64,000 nt of DNA from Anniella stebbinsi (taxonomy: Eukaryota > Chordata > Lepidosauria > Squamata > Anniellidae), in assembly GCA_029215795.1 (NCBI GenBank), contig JARDYH010000004.1, forward strand, positions 218,482,017 through 218,546,016, in the 5' to 3' direction. Within the stretch, counting starts at the first letter, position 1. The number at the start of each line of letters is the position of its first letter. A program made the translations under genes and the position numbers. This document shows, piece after piece, positions 10,328 through 21,741 of the stretch. The notes below the pieces were generated by a model. The model had not been told where the DNA came from. It saw only the letters and a list, made by a program, of their open reading frames with translations, and searched no databases.

Positions 10328-11465
10328 ATGTAGCATGCAGCACCTTCTGCAGTCCAGGTCAGCACTGAAGTCCATCATGAGCAATTTTCTGGGGTCTTAT
10401 ACGCTTGAGAGCTACATGGTCTAAGTGCTGGCTAGCCATTCCTAGGGATGGGTGAACTGAGCCGCACCTGATTCATCAGACACTCACCCAGCCCCCGCTT
10501 GTCGGGCTGCGTGAGCTTCTTTTGAGGCTTAGCGAGGCCCAATGAGTGCTTCGCAGTTGTCCACCCTTGCTCTGGAGATGACATATTTCCCCTTCACTCT
10601 TGCGTAAATGGGGTCTTTATGGCAACAAGGGGAATTACATAATTTTTGCAACAAGAGGAATTACATAATTTTTGGAGCCTCCATTGTGGTGCACAATGGA
10701 GTCTTCGGATGAGGGCAGGCAGTTGCCGCGTGCTAGCTGGTCCTTGCGGGCACTCAGATTGCAGGTTTGCAAACGTGCTATGGGTGTGTGACTGGGTCTG
10801 GGGTGGGGAGCAAACGCAGGGGAGTCCATTGGCCTCCCGGGCTCAGTCAGGTACCTGATCCTGAGCAAAATCATTCAAAAAGAGCTTATTATTGCTTGGT
10901 ATGGAGCCCTTTCATATGGTATTAGATGGTTCATCATAGATTAACTAGGTTAGAAATATCTCTGTTGTAACATTGATATTGATGGTTTTTGTTTGATATG
11001 TTTCTAGGACACTTGCTTTGAAATAAGTATATCATTTTTCAACAGATTTTTTTTCATTTTGTTTACACACACACACACAAACACATTTAATAACATGTAA
11101 AATGATTTTCTTTCCTATGAAGAATAGTATATTACATACAATGATCAATTTCTGTTTTGGAGCATCATTTTGAGGTTTTGCTTCCTTCCCCCTTTTTAAA
11201 AATAAGGAGAGACTGTGTAAAGTGCTACATCTGTGTGCCACTTCAGAATGTGGTTAGTGGATTGCATGTTTGAGTACTCCCCCATACTCTGCAACTAAAA
11301 AAGCTAGTATATCAGGAAGAAATGCTCTAGCTTTTCCCCCTTACATACTAGTTTTCTAGGTCTTCGGAGGTTTTTTTAAAAAGAAAAATGTTTGGGACTT
11401 TCTCACCTACATGTAAAGCAAGTACTTTAAGATTGGTTTTAAGCATAGCAGCGAAAAATGCTATA
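10328..11465. other. Intergenic, nothing clear
   Basis: Includes a short (AC)n at about 11065-11080 and two GC-rich blocks near 10470-10560 and 10690-10860 that may be repeat fragments. No gene seen. Confidence 0.45.
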
Positions 11466-12020
11466 TAGGGTGACCATCCGTCTGGTTTTGTCCAGACATG
11501 TCAGGGAAAAGGGGGGCAAATCCGGGTCCGGGGGGGAAATCCTTTAATTGGGCCCCAAATCCGGAAAATTAGCCCCCGGGAAAGGTCTGTTTTGTGCACT
11601 TCCGGGTTCGGCCTTCTGAGGCCTAGCGAAGCCAGATCAGTTGTGCTAGAGGGCCATCGCCATGGCGACAGCCCTCTAGGACCCCAGGGCTGGCTTCGCC
11701 AGGCCTCAGAAGGCCGAACCCAGAAGTGCCCGAAACGGGCCTAATGAGGCCAGGCAAAGCCAGCCCTGGGGTCTTAGAGGGCTGTCACCAGGCCTCGAAA
11801 GGCCAAACCCGGAAGTGCCCCAAACCGGCCTTCCCAGCCTTTTCACAGCCCGTCTGGCCTTCTGGTGATTCGCTGCCATGGCTGCCACCCACCAGAAGCC
11901 AGATCACCACTCCGGAGAGGGTGGAAGAGGCTGGGAGAATTTAGACTTCTGGCTGCGGCTGCTGGGCGCAGGGGTGCGGCAGTGCCTGGCCGGGCCGGGC
12001 CCAGTCCTGGAGCCAGGCAT
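11466..12020. mobile_element. Possible hAT-like element, left end only
   Basis: Begins TAGGGTGACCATCCGTCTGG, like the ends of families A and F. It continues as GC-rich sequence with an inverted pair 'gccttctgaggcctagcgaa' / 'ggcctcagaaggccgaac' (about 11610-11720). No matching right end or target duplication could be found, so the right boundary is a guess. Confidence 0.4.
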
Positions 12021-12751
12021 TTTTGGGGTGATGGCATGATTCCCCCCCCCCAAGCATTGGAAGGCGCACCTAGATGCTTGTCTTTTGAAGCCCAGGTAGG
12101 AATATTTTCCTTTGATCCAAACTGTACTTTTGAATAATTTTTCTTCCTTTCTTTTTTGCTGCTCAGCATTGCATTGCTGAATACCCCAAATATAACCAAT
12201 AAGCCTCTGTGTTTGTTTGTCATTGTATGAATTTTTATTAGATATATGTTTTAATTTGTCAGCCTGTCTGGGAATTCTTGTGGGTGGAAGAGCAGGGTAG
12301 AAAATCCAATAAATAAATAAATAAATTCAGATGTTACAGCTCCAGGGTATTTTTATGCTCAGATCTAGATATATGTTGGAGCATTCATAAGACATATTCT
12401 ACCTAGAAGAATCTGAAGAAAACAACTGCTTGTGTCAACTTTACAAGCTGCTTTGAGGACTTTCAGTTTAAAACTGGGTTAAATTCATCATTAATGGTGT
12501 ATGAATTGTCCTTGGTATGGCTGGCTGATCCTGTGATTCTTTTCAGCATGATAAAGTATTTAAAAGCTGCAGTAGGTCTGCATGATAAAGTTTTTAAAAG
12601 CTGTAGAAACATAATGTAATTTTATTCAAGACCACTCAGCAACACAAACATTTAAATCTAGGATTCTTCAGAAAACAATTCTATCATGCTACCTTAAAGG
12701 TCAGATGGACTACTTTTAAAGGGTTATATATACAGCACGTTTAAAGACTTA
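12021..12751. other. Intergenic, short LINE/SINE tail
   Basis: Holds 'ggaagagcagggtagaaaat' followed by an (AATA)n tail at about 12288-12325, the 3' tail of a retroposon. The rest is unrecognised. Confidence 0.5.
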
Positions 12752-12931
12752 GAGCGTCATCACACTGGAGGTTTAATGCACATCTGCCGCAACTTTGATC
12801 CACTTTTTCAGAGCTGGACTCGCTCAGGGCGAGAGAACAACACGACAGGGACAACATCATACTAGTCCAGTGCTGTAAAAGTGGATCAAAGTCGTGGCAG
12901 ATGTGCATTAAACCTCCAGTGTGATGATGCT
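12752..12931. mobile_element. Foldback repeat (family G)
   Basis: Arms 'gcgtcatcacactggaggtt' and its near-exact inverted copy ending 'gtgtgatgatgc', about 70 bp each, enclose a loop with 'gggcgagagaacaacacgac'. It can form a strong hairpin. Related ends occur at 22687 (left end only) and 58739. Confidence 0.7.
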
Positions 12932-13562
12932 ACAGATGTTCTTTCCCCTCTTGAATGTGACTTTCAGCCTGGCCTTAAAAAAATCATCAACTTAAAAGCA
13001 AGTTCCACTGAGTTCAGTGCAACTTATTTCCTGGTGCCCTTGAGATGGTGTTGGACTACAGCTCCCAGCAGCCCCAGCCAGCACAGGCAGTGGTCAGGGA
13101 TTGCGGGAGTTGGAATCTGAACCATCTGGAGGTCTTAACTCCAAATATTCTATAGGTCTCTTCAAAAGGTAGAATATCAGGGAAAGACAAATGTAACTTT
13201 ACTCAAATTATGTTGGGTAGCCCTGGCAGTAAAATTAGGTTTTCTTGGTGTCTGTTCTGCAGAATTCTTTTCAGAAGAGCCATATTATAGTAGTTATAGT
13301 TATAGTATTATTATAGTTCTATCTCGCTAGGGCATTTATCTCTAACTCCCTCCCCACTCCCCTGTGTTTTGAGCAGGAATTGTCTTCTATTTTTGTGCAG
13401 TTATGCAAGGAAAGACAATGTATGTAAACAAGATGAGGTTCCTTAAATACCCTATTATTCCTTATTAATCCTAGCCCAACACCACCACACTAAATTGCCC
13501 ACTGATTCCATAAGGTGCTGACTATTCTTGTCCATTGCTATGAAACACTGAAGTAGCAATTT
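12932..13562. other. Intergenic with half a family K repeat
   Basis: At about 13036-13130 the sequence 'ggactacagctcccagcagc' and 'gggagttggaatctgaacca' form a diverged family K repeat. Otherwise nothing recognised. Confidence 0.5.
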
Positions 13563-13655
13563 AAGGGCACAATTCTATGCATGTTTAATTGGGGGGGGGG
13601 GGGGAAGTCCTACAACATCTAGCCAGTCTGCCTAAACAAGCGTAGGATTATACCA
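13563..13655. mobile_element. Family B MITE with G14 run
   Basis: Left end 'gggcacaattctatgcatgt', then 14 G (13591-13604), then 'aagtcctacaac' and a right arm 'taggattatacc'. Confidence 0.6.
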
Positions 13656-15235
13656 TAAGAGTCTTTTGGGTGATGGGTTGGTTGCCTTCTGAAAAACCAA
13701 AATATCCTTTGTCAGCTGCAGTGTTAATTCCCAGCACATCTATGTTCCTTGTCCATTTGAGCAATTTCCATCTGGGGAACAACAGCCAGCCAGATTTGAC
13801 CCATGGGCCTGAGGTTTCATACCCTTCCCTTAAAGTTAGTTTGGTCAGTCTCTGTTCAAAGTTTCCTTAATATGAGAGGCTGGGATGATTATAGGAAAAG
13901 GTAAGCGTTATTTGGCCATAGAGCTCTAGTTATTGTTATAGCTATTTTTAATGGTGGGGTTTTTGTGTGTGCTGGATTTGGAATTGTTCTGCTTTTATTT
14001 TTATTTTTGGGTTGATTTGGTGGTCTTGCTTTTGTTTGGATGGCTTTAGATGATTATTGGATTTTAAGAATTTAATGTTTGTGTGTAACCCACTTCAAAT
14101 ATCTTGGAGAGATGGGGAAATTGGTAATATAAATATTTAATAATGAAGAAAGAATAGGTCCTTGATGGGCATGCCACATAGCACAGGCTTTTCATCTTTA
14201 TGATTTCTCTATATGGTTCAACCAATATTATACATTTATCTAAAGAGGGTAAATATGTATTTGTGTCTGCAAAAAAAAGTTTCCTTTTCTTTCTGTGCAA
14301 TAGCAACTTCTTATTTTGACAGGTATTATCAGCAATGACAACAAGAAAATTAGATAACTGTAATGAACTGAATTTGCTATTAGCTGTTGTTTAACCAAGA
14401 AAACTTTTCACTTGTAGGAAGGATTAACATTGATGTCTGTTGACCTTCTTAAGACCATCTGGGGAAACCTATGAAAAGCATACCCAAGGAAGTCATAGTA
14501 AGCTGTGCGCATTGACACAGCTTTAAAACAAAAGCAGAGCATGGGCTTGATTGAGGGCTCTAGGGATTACAAAAATTACCTGTGCTAAATTCTGAATTTA
14601 GACAGAATGGCCATATCAATGAAATATGCATGCTATTATTTTACTTTGCTACAGTAAATGATCACAGAGACACTGGAAAGTAAGAGAGCAGCTAAACTTT
14701 TTTTAAAGCACTTTTTATTCAACATGGAAATCTGTATTGCCTTCTGAGATATATTTAATCAGCTGATTGGAGTCTGACAGGAGTTGGGCATGAATAAACA
14801 AATGCTGTATTGCTAGCTACAGCTATGCAAACATAATCTATGACACTGGTATCACAAAACCATAGGACTGCTTCAGATACTCAGTGGACTCCATGTGATC
14901 AGTTGTGAAAGCATATTGCTACAACCCCACAAGGACTACATAGAGGTTAAATGAGAAAAGAAAGAGTGTTAAATGTTAGGAAAGGTGAGACTATGGTCAT
15001 CCAGTGAAGGATTTGCAGTCAGAAAAGATATTTGAGGGAAGGGGAGACTGTATCACACAGAGCATAGCAATAGCTTCAAAGTACAGCAAAAGCTACAAAA
15101 GTAGGAGTGTATGAAGTTAATTTCAGATACATTGAATGTCTCATTTGTTCTTTATTTCAGTGATTTTAACGTTAAGATGTTATGTAGAACAGGTTTGTCT
15201 TAATTGTGTACTATGAAATCAGACATGTGACCAAG
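13656..15235. other. Intergenic, nothing recognised
   Basis: AT-rich unique-looking sequence. No gene or repeat family identified over about 1.5 kb. Confidence 0.5.
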
Positions 15236-15375
15236 GCCATGTTTGGGTGGGCATGCCCCCTTGGGGGCTGGACATGTTGGTGGGCACACCCCGTTGGGGG
15301 CTGGACATGTTGGTGGGCATGCCCCCTTGGGGCGGCCATGTTGTCCTCCTTTTTGATTTCCAAAATATGGTCAGC
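15236..15375. repeat. Tandem repeat plus right end of a TAGG-type element
   Basis: Two to three copies of a unit near 36 bp containing 'ggacatgttggtgggca' and 'cccccttgggg' end at about 15340. They are followed by 'tgtcctcc...atatggtcagccta', a right terminus similar to family A and F ends. It probably marks the 3' part of a separate small DNA transposon inserted at the left edge of the copia relic. Confidence 0.55.
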
Positions 15376-15379
15376 CTAG

Positions 15380-16960
15380 TTAAACATTATGATATGGATA
15401 CAGCTTATCTGGATGTGGATCTGGAGAAACAGATTTACATGCAAAAACCTCCTGGTTTTGACAAAAAATCTGAGGAGGTATGGTTGTTGAAGAAAGCTGT
15501 GTATGGGTTAAAGCTAGGGTGACCATATGAAAAGGAGGACAGGGCTCCTGTATCTTTAACAGTTGCAAAGGACAGGGAATTTCAGCAGGTGTCGTTAGCA
15601 TGCATTCAGAACCTGGTGAAATTCCCTCTTCATCACAACACTTAAAGCTGCAGGAGCCCTGTCCTCTTGACCATGTACAAAAGAGGGCAGGGCTTCTGCA
15701 GCTTTAACTCTGTGATGATGAAGAAATTTCACCAGGTTCTGCATATATACAAATGACACCTGCTGAAATTCCTTTTTCTATGAAACTGTTAAAGATACAG
15801 GAGCCCTGTCCTCCTTTTCATATGGTCAGCCTATTAAAGCAATCAGCACGATGCAGGAATAATTGCTTAAATTCTACCCTGGTTGGATATTTAGGTTTCC
15901 AAAGGGGAATTGCAGACCCATGTTTGTACACAAAGGGAACAGATAATGGTTTTGTTGTAATTTTGGTGTTTGTAGATGATCTACTCGTGATGGCTAAGTC
16001 TACAAGCCAAATACAGAAAATTACAGGATGTTTGGAAGAAAAGTACAAACTTAAATCCCTGGATGAAGTAAGCAATTACTTGGGTGTACAAATCACCAGG
16101 ATAGGTGATGGAAGTTATATACTCAATCAGAAGCAGAAAATCGTGAATCTGCTGGATTTCTGTAAAATGAGTGATTGCAAAGGAGTACAGAGTCCTATGT
16201 TGCCTGAATTTAGGTCAAATATAGAAGGGGATAGTTTTAGTGACCCAGAACTATACTAATCTGTAATCGGAAGTCTGCTTTATATCAGTCAGTGGACAAG
16301 AGCAGACATTGCATGTGCAGTGGGCATTCTTAGCCAGCAGGTGGCTAATCCTACAGTTGCTGCTTGGCAAGGCATAAAGAGGGTGTTACGTTATTTAAAA
16401 GCCACACAAAATCTGTGTTTAACGTTATCATTTTTTGAAGATGAGTCTTTAAAATGTTATGTTGACAGTGATTGGGCAGGGAAACCTTTAGATTGGAAAT
16501 CAACAAGCGGAATGGCAATAATACTTGGAAACTCACTCATGAGTTGGAAATCGAAGAAGCAAGCTTGTGTTGCCACATCGTCCTGCGAAGCGGAATATGC
16601 TGCTTTATCTGAAGCATGTGGGGAAATTACGTGGTTTGTGCAGTTGTTAAAGGATCTAAATGTGAAATTTTCTTTGCCAGTCAAAGTGTATGAAGATTCA
16701 CAGTCTTGTATTGCTCTAGCCAATACATAAATGCTAAAGTCTAGAACTAAGCATGTGGCAATCAAATATTACAACATAAAAGAGCATATAAATAGAGGAT
16801 TTATAAAATTGTTTTACTGTGAATCAAAACAAAATGTGGCTGATATTTTCACCAAGCCTTTGGTGGTGCAACATCATGAGGAACTGATTGGAAAATTAGA
16901 TTTTAGATTACATGATGTATAAGACAAAGTTTTAATTAATCTGATGTTTCAATTTTGAAG
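15380..16960 (+). pseudogene. Ty1/copia-like polyprotein relic (RT and RNase H)
   Basis: The C-terminal half of a Ty1/copia Pol. The reverse transcriptase starts with DTAYLDVDLEKQIYMQKPPGF (about 15397-15459), is interrupted at 15515-15833 by a MITE, and continues with GIADPCLYTKG and the catalytic FVDDLL (about 15970-15987). The RNase H region shows YVDSDWAGK, the TSGM block, SSCEAEY and the tail KHVAIKYYNI...NVADIFTKPL. These are standard copia landmarks in the right order. Besides the insertion, in-frame TAA codons sit at 16257-16259 and 16728-16730, so the copy is dead. No gag, protease or integrase is visible upstream. Ty1/copia elements are uncommon in vertebrates compared with gypsy, which makes this identifiable copy notable. 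Confidence 0.9.
15515..15833. mobile_element. Family A MITE nested in copia RT, 7-bp TSD TTAAAGC
   Basis: A 319-bp double hairpin from TAGGGTGACCATATGAAAAG to its inverted end. A perfect 7-bp duplication TTAAAGC lies immediately outside (15508-15514 and 15834-15840). The copia reading frame stops at the left copy and resumes in the same frame after the right copy. Confidence 0.92.
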
Positions 16961-16963
16961 GGG

Positions 16964-17448
16964 TGTTGAGGTAAAATTTCTCATCAGATGAATAAAAATA
17001 TACTGGACAGTTGCAGAGTGTCCAGAGGACTGATTATTGCACCTGGTTGTCAATTAACAGGGGAGTGTTTTTCTATCTACTGTTTCTAAAGGTCAAAGAG
17101 ATAGTGGGTTTTCCCCTGGAGTTTTTTCTATATTTTGTGCATAGTCATTGTCCATTGAAATGTGTATATACATCTGTAAATGTCTCATAGTTATTTTGAG
17201 ACTGCTGGTGTTAGATGGCTGATGGTGATGTTATGTGATGTGGATTTTCCTGGTAACCTGTATTATATTGATGACCCAAACTGCTGTAAATATATTGAAG
17301 GAAATACTGGATCTCAGTAAAGCTTTTACTAAAGAGAACCGCTGGTGTGTGAGTATTGTTCCTTGCATGGATCTCTGGAACATGCTTACTCTGTGAAAAG
17401 TGAACTGGGATCACTAAATTCCTGGACAGGAACACCATCTGATATTCA
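16964..17448 (+). repeat. Probable 3' LTR of the copia relic
   Basis: The purine-rich GAAGGGG precedes TGTTGAGG at 16964, the usual polypurine tract and LTR start. A TG...CA unit of about 485 bp ending at 17448 (gatattca) is plausible. The right boundary is not proven because the 5' LTR is missing. Confidence 0.45.
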
Positions 17449-17691
17449 GCCTAATTGCATTAACTAGTCATTCTCCCTAACAGCTTTCTAGACCACATCA
17501 TGCATCTGGTAAAATGAGGTTCCAGTCTATCCCACAAAACCTTATGCCACAGTAAATGCCTTTAGTCTTTATTAAGGTACCTTTTGGGAATACTCCAATA
17601 TTGAACTGATCAGAATTAAATTTATTTATTTACTAGCTGATATACCCGGTGTTGCTTGGGCCCCCTAAGATACATGTCTGTGAGGTAATCG
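17449..17691. other. Intergenic, short retroposon fragment
   Basis: 'ctagctgatatacccggtg' at about 17633-17652 resembles a common reptile LINE-end fragment. Otherwise nothing seen. Confidence 0.4.
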
Positions 17692-17882
17692 ACTTTTTCC
17701 TCCAAGGAACTCAAGGCAATGTACATAATCCTCCTCCTCTCCATTTATCCTCACAACAACCCTGTGAGGTAGATTGGGCTGAGAATCTGTGACTGGCACA
17801 AAGTCACCCAGTGAGGTTCCATGGCCAAGCTGGGACTAGAACCCAGATCTCCCAATTCCCAGTCCTTCACTCTAGCCACTGG
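17692..17882 (-). repeat. Sauria-type tRNA SINE, reverse orientation
   Basis: Reading on -, the RNA polymerase III B-box-like region 'gggttctagtcccag' and the conserved body 'cactgggtgactttgtgcc' are followed by 'ttgttgtgaggata' and 'ccttggagga'. This is the Sauria SINE layout: tRNA-like head, unique body, LINE-derived tail. Confidence 0.8.
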
Positions 17883-18487
17883 CAACTCTTGTGTTGGATT
17901 ATATCGACAGACCCCGATGGCTATCAGTTTGGAATTTCTTCCTGTGCCACTGAGGCTACTCTACACCTGTATTTAGAATGAGGTACGGGCAATATGCTAG
18001 AGTCCTGAAATGGTAGAATGGGCTCTACCACTTCAGATGGCAGATGAAGGAATCACCTTTTTTAAAAATGCTTCCTTAGTTAAAATTCTCCATGCAAATA
18101 TAAAACAAGAACAACCTAGCACACAGAGAATCTACAGACTATACCCTTTTTCGTTATGAGCTAGGGCCTTTTCTACATGTAGGGAGTTGTTTGTTTGTTT
18201 GTACACAGTGGACATTCAAAAAGAGCATACCCCATGTTTATCTTGAAGTTGTACAGTGCAGTACCACCTCAGGATTCTGTCATCTCATTCATAGACCTTC
18301 TTCTACCTTTTTTTTGGGGGGGGGGAAATTGTTTCCAACCAAGCACATACAAAAAATGCCTTCCCTCCTCTGCGTCCCACCAATGCAAGACATACATTAT
18401 GGTGGGTCATGGGAGAGGGCTTTCTCTGTTGTGGCACCCTGGTTGTAGAATACCTTCTCCTTGGAGGCCCAACTGGCGCCGACCTTG

Positions 18488-18842
18488 GGCCCCCTCCACA
18501 AGAATGCGCCTTTGCGCCTGGTTCCGCGATTATGCGCATTATCGCGGAGGCGCATTTACTCACAATCCCTCTGCACGGGAGGCGGCGGGAAGCGGCGAAG
18601 CGCATTAAAAGATGCCCAAAAAGCACTTTCCAGGTAGTTAATGCGCATAATCGCTTGTTCACACAGCGAAAATGCGCTTTAACGGCCGGAGCAAAATAAA
18701 AGTCGCTATTTAACGCGCGTTCGAAAATGCGCATTATCGGGGAGATAACGCGCCTGTACGCCCGTTTTGCGCTCCGCTCGTGTGTAGGTAAAATTTATAA
18801 TGAGCCTTCAAGGCTCATTAAACGCCCCGTGTGGAGGAGGCC
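18488..18842 (-). mobile_element. Family D MITE, 355 bp
   Basis: Ends GGCCCCCTCCACAAG and GTGTGGAGGAGGCC are inverted repeats, flanked by TTG and TTA (3-bp target). The interior is rich in 'gcgcattatcg' palindromes. It is the same length as the copy at 21742 but in the opposite orientation. Confidence 0.82.
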
Positions 18843-18932
18843 TTAGCTTCATTTAGGCATCAAGTTAAAACATGGCTTTTTATCAAAGCCTTTGAATGCT
18901 AAATTTGCTTAAACTTTGCATGTAGTTTTAAT

Positions 18933-19848
18933 TAGGGGTGTGCACGGACCCCTCCAGATCGGATCGGGACCTGGATCAGGACCTCCAATTTTGTCCCGGA
19001 TCAGATCGCACAAATTCGGAGCCCCCCTGGACCGGGATCGGGCCTGATCCCGATCCAAAAATCGGACATCCAATTTTGGGATCGGCCGCCATTTTTGTTT
19101 TCCCCATAGACTTGCATTGGGGGAAAGAAAGCTTTCCCCCAATGCAAGTCTATGAGGAAAAAATGGCGGCAGGTGGAAGGGGGGGCCTAACTCCCTCTTC
19201 CCTTCTCGCAGTTCTTACCTCCCGGGGCCGTCTGCTTCCATCTGCTGGTGCCCGCGGGCACCAACGGATGGAAGCGGACGGCCCCGGGGGGGGTAAGCCC
19301 CCTCCCCTGCGCTCCTTACCTCCCAGGGTCGTCCGCTTCCATCCGCTGGTGCCCGCGGGCACCAACGGATGGAAGCGGACAGCCCCAGGGGGGTAAGCCC
19401 CCTCCCCCTGCTTACCTTCGGGGGACGTCCGCTCTCCTCCACCGCTGGCCGCTACTGCGAGCAGGCTTCACAGGTTCAGGAACAGGCCACGAAGCCTGCT
19501 CGCAGTAGCGGCCAGCGGTGGAGGGGAGCGGACGGCTCCGACAGGTAAGCGGGCCATGGGCCCCCCTCCCCCCCTGCTTACCTTCGCCCGCTGGCGGCCG
19601 CCGATGGAAGCGGACAGCCCCACCAGGGAAGGACACCCCCCCCCCCCCCCGCTGTCTGCTTCCATCGGCGAGCGCCAGCAAGTGCCCGCCGATCCTCCGA
19701 ACCATCTGATCTGGATCAGGTCCTTTCCGGATCAGATCGGATTGGATCGAACGATCCAGCGGGGTGATCGGAAATCGGATAATTGTATCTGATTTCCCCT
19801 GGATCAGATCCGGATCGTGGATCGGACCCAATCCAGTGCATACCCCTA
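18933..19848. mobile_element. Family E MITE (hAT-like), perfect 8-bp TSD
   Basis: A 916-bp element with ends TAGGGGTGTGCACGG and TGCATACCCCTA, flanked by perfect GTTTTAAT (18925-18932, 19849-19856). Subterminal regions carry many GATC-containing repeats (ggatcgggac, ggatcagatc). The interior has CpG-rich inverted repeats and a palindrome 'ccccatagacttgcattgg' around AAAGCTTT (about 19102-19160). No transposase frame. Confidence 0.85.
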
Positions 19849-20035
19849 GTTTTAATGGTTTTTATTGCTTTTAAATTTTCTACCGGTCTTAGCTTGTTAA
19901 TAGTTTAGTATGTTTTTGGTTGTGTACATTATTTATTGTTTTATACAGTTTGAATTAATTTTATCTGTACGCTGCCCTGAGATCCAATGATATAGGGTGG
20001 GATACAAATGTTTTAATAAATAAAAGAAATCTATC

Positions 20036-20775
20036 AAAATGTAATGGACAGAAAAATGCTTTAAAAAGCCAACAGTAGTTAATTAGGCATGTAACCGAAC
20101 TGATGATGAAAACAGTCTTGTTATTTGCCCAAACTTACAGAACTGTGCTTACTGTGAATGTATAATATAGAAGTAAAAGTCAGAACACATTATGAATAAT
20201 TCCCTCCCCCCCCCCCCCCCCGCTGATATAAAAGCAGGAACATTTCTTGTTAATGTGTAGGGGGATCTGTAAGCTGCATCTCTGCAAGTCACAAACCTGC
20301 AGCATCATTCCCTGAAATACTGTCTTAATTAGAGCAAGGTTATGCTTGTGACATTGAATTGCAGATGGGTGTCAACATGCATTTATACTCAACACAGTGG
20401 AATATGATAGTTGCTGAAGCTCGCCTCCTTCGAGAGGCACAGAAATTTCATGGTGCGGCCCAGGCTTTCTGCCGTTTTAGAGATGGGCAGAACCGCTGAG
20501 CTCACCTCCAGACATAATGCAGCAGGAGTGGGAATTTTCATCTAGACTGTGCCAAAGGTTAGAAATGCAAGCCAAAAAGTAATCCAAATTGGATTCCCAC
20601 TGATCTCACAGCTCTGGATGCTAGTTGATAGTGTGCCTTGCGCAGCGCATGGTGCGTGTGATGTGATGACCCCCGTAACACAACCACCTTGGCATGGTAG
20701 GCCTCTATGCATGTGTGTTTAATGTTTTAATCCCTGTTGTAAAATGCCTTGTGTCATTTTCTGAGAAAGGCTATT
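20036..20775. other. Intergenic, C-run and unique sequence
   Basis: A run of about 15 C at 20207-20221. The block 20260-20600 matches no repeat family found here and could be conserved non-coding sequence. No gene. Confidence 0.4.
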
Positions 20776-20794
20776 GAAGAAGAAGAAGAAGAAG

Positions 20795-20824
<30 letters not shown>
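20776..20824. repeat. (GAA)16 trinucleotide microsatellite
   Basis: About 49 bp of uninterrupted GAA repeat, purine-only on one strand. Confidence 0.95.
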
Positions 20825-20825
<1 letters not shown>

Positions 20826-20950
20826 TGTTTTTAACCTTCCTTTCAAATCCAAGGACCATTTTTTGCCCCCAAAATGCATTTGGGGGCCCACCTTATTGTT
20901 TTGTCATATATTTGTATGGTGATCCTGCTGCTGTTGCAAACCCCCTCAGG

Positions 20951-21270
20951 TAGGGTAACCATATGGAAAGGAGGACAGGGCACCTATATCTTTAAGAGTT
21001 GCATAAAAAAGTGAATTTCAGCAGGTGTCATTTGTATGCATGCAGCACCTGGTGAAATTCCCTCTTCGTCACAACAGCCAAAGCTGTGGGAGCCCTGCCC
21101 CCTTTTGTATCTGGTCACTCTGGTATGGCTACTGCAGCTTTACCTGTTGTGACGAAGAGGGAATTTCACCAGGTGCTGCCTGCATACAAATGACACCTGC
21201 TGAAATTCCCTTTTCTATACAAGTGTTAAAGATACATGAGCCCAGTCCTCCTTTCCATAGGGTCACCCTA
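20951..21270. mobile_element. Family A MITE, full length, 7-bp TSD CCTCAGG
   Basis: A 320-bp double hairpin from TAGGGTAACCATATGG to CCATAGGGTCACCCTA, with a perfect 7-bp duplication CCTCAGG (20944-20950, 21271-21277). Confidence 0.9.
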
Positions 21271-21277
21271 CCTCAGG

Positions 21278-21741
21278 ACAGGCTCTGACCTATAGTGGGT
21301 CCAAATCCTCCAACTGAAGACCGTTGGGCTGGAAGAGTAATGTAATAAACAAGTAAGTTTTTATTTTCGACACTAATAATGAATACAATATTCCTTCCTC
21401 ATCCTGAGTGTTGATGAATCCTCAGGTAGAAGGTTGATCCTCCTTGAGGGAGCACAAGGAAATAATTTTCCCCTGCAGCAAATCTCAGAAATTAATTTCG
21501 GTCATTTGTTTCTAAATGCTATTATTAGGTTGGAGAGCTCTGTGATAAGTGTGGCCAGGGAGCTCATTTTCTGTAAATAATCTTTTAGCACTCCATGGTT
21601 TTTGCTGCTGTTACGAAAGATTGTTGGCCCAATATAGATATAAACATGGAGGCATTTCTGGAATTTTTTTTTTGCCAACTGTTGCTATTAATTAAGCAAG
21701 GGCTTCTGGATGGATAACCAAATACGGTTCTGTAGTATTTG
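21278..21741. other. Intergenic, nothing recognised
   Basis: No gene or named repeat. Confidence 0.5.

Larger units (their letters stand above)
18190..20035 (+). repeat. L2/CR1-type LINE 3' end split by two MITEs
   Basis: One LINE 3' end survives in three pieces: about 18190-18487 (with the AFSVVAPWL end of the polyprotein at 18420-18448), 18843-18932 ('atcaagttaaaacatggct'), and 19849-20035 ('cgctgccctgagatcc', ending 'ttttaataaataaaag'). The gaps are exactly the family D and family E MITEs. Protein remnants are too short for function. Confidence 0.75.

Noticed and set aside
18303..19831. Several ORFs above 130 codons
   Set aside because: All lie in the nested family D and E elements or the LINE end; products are Arg/Gly/Pro low complexity.
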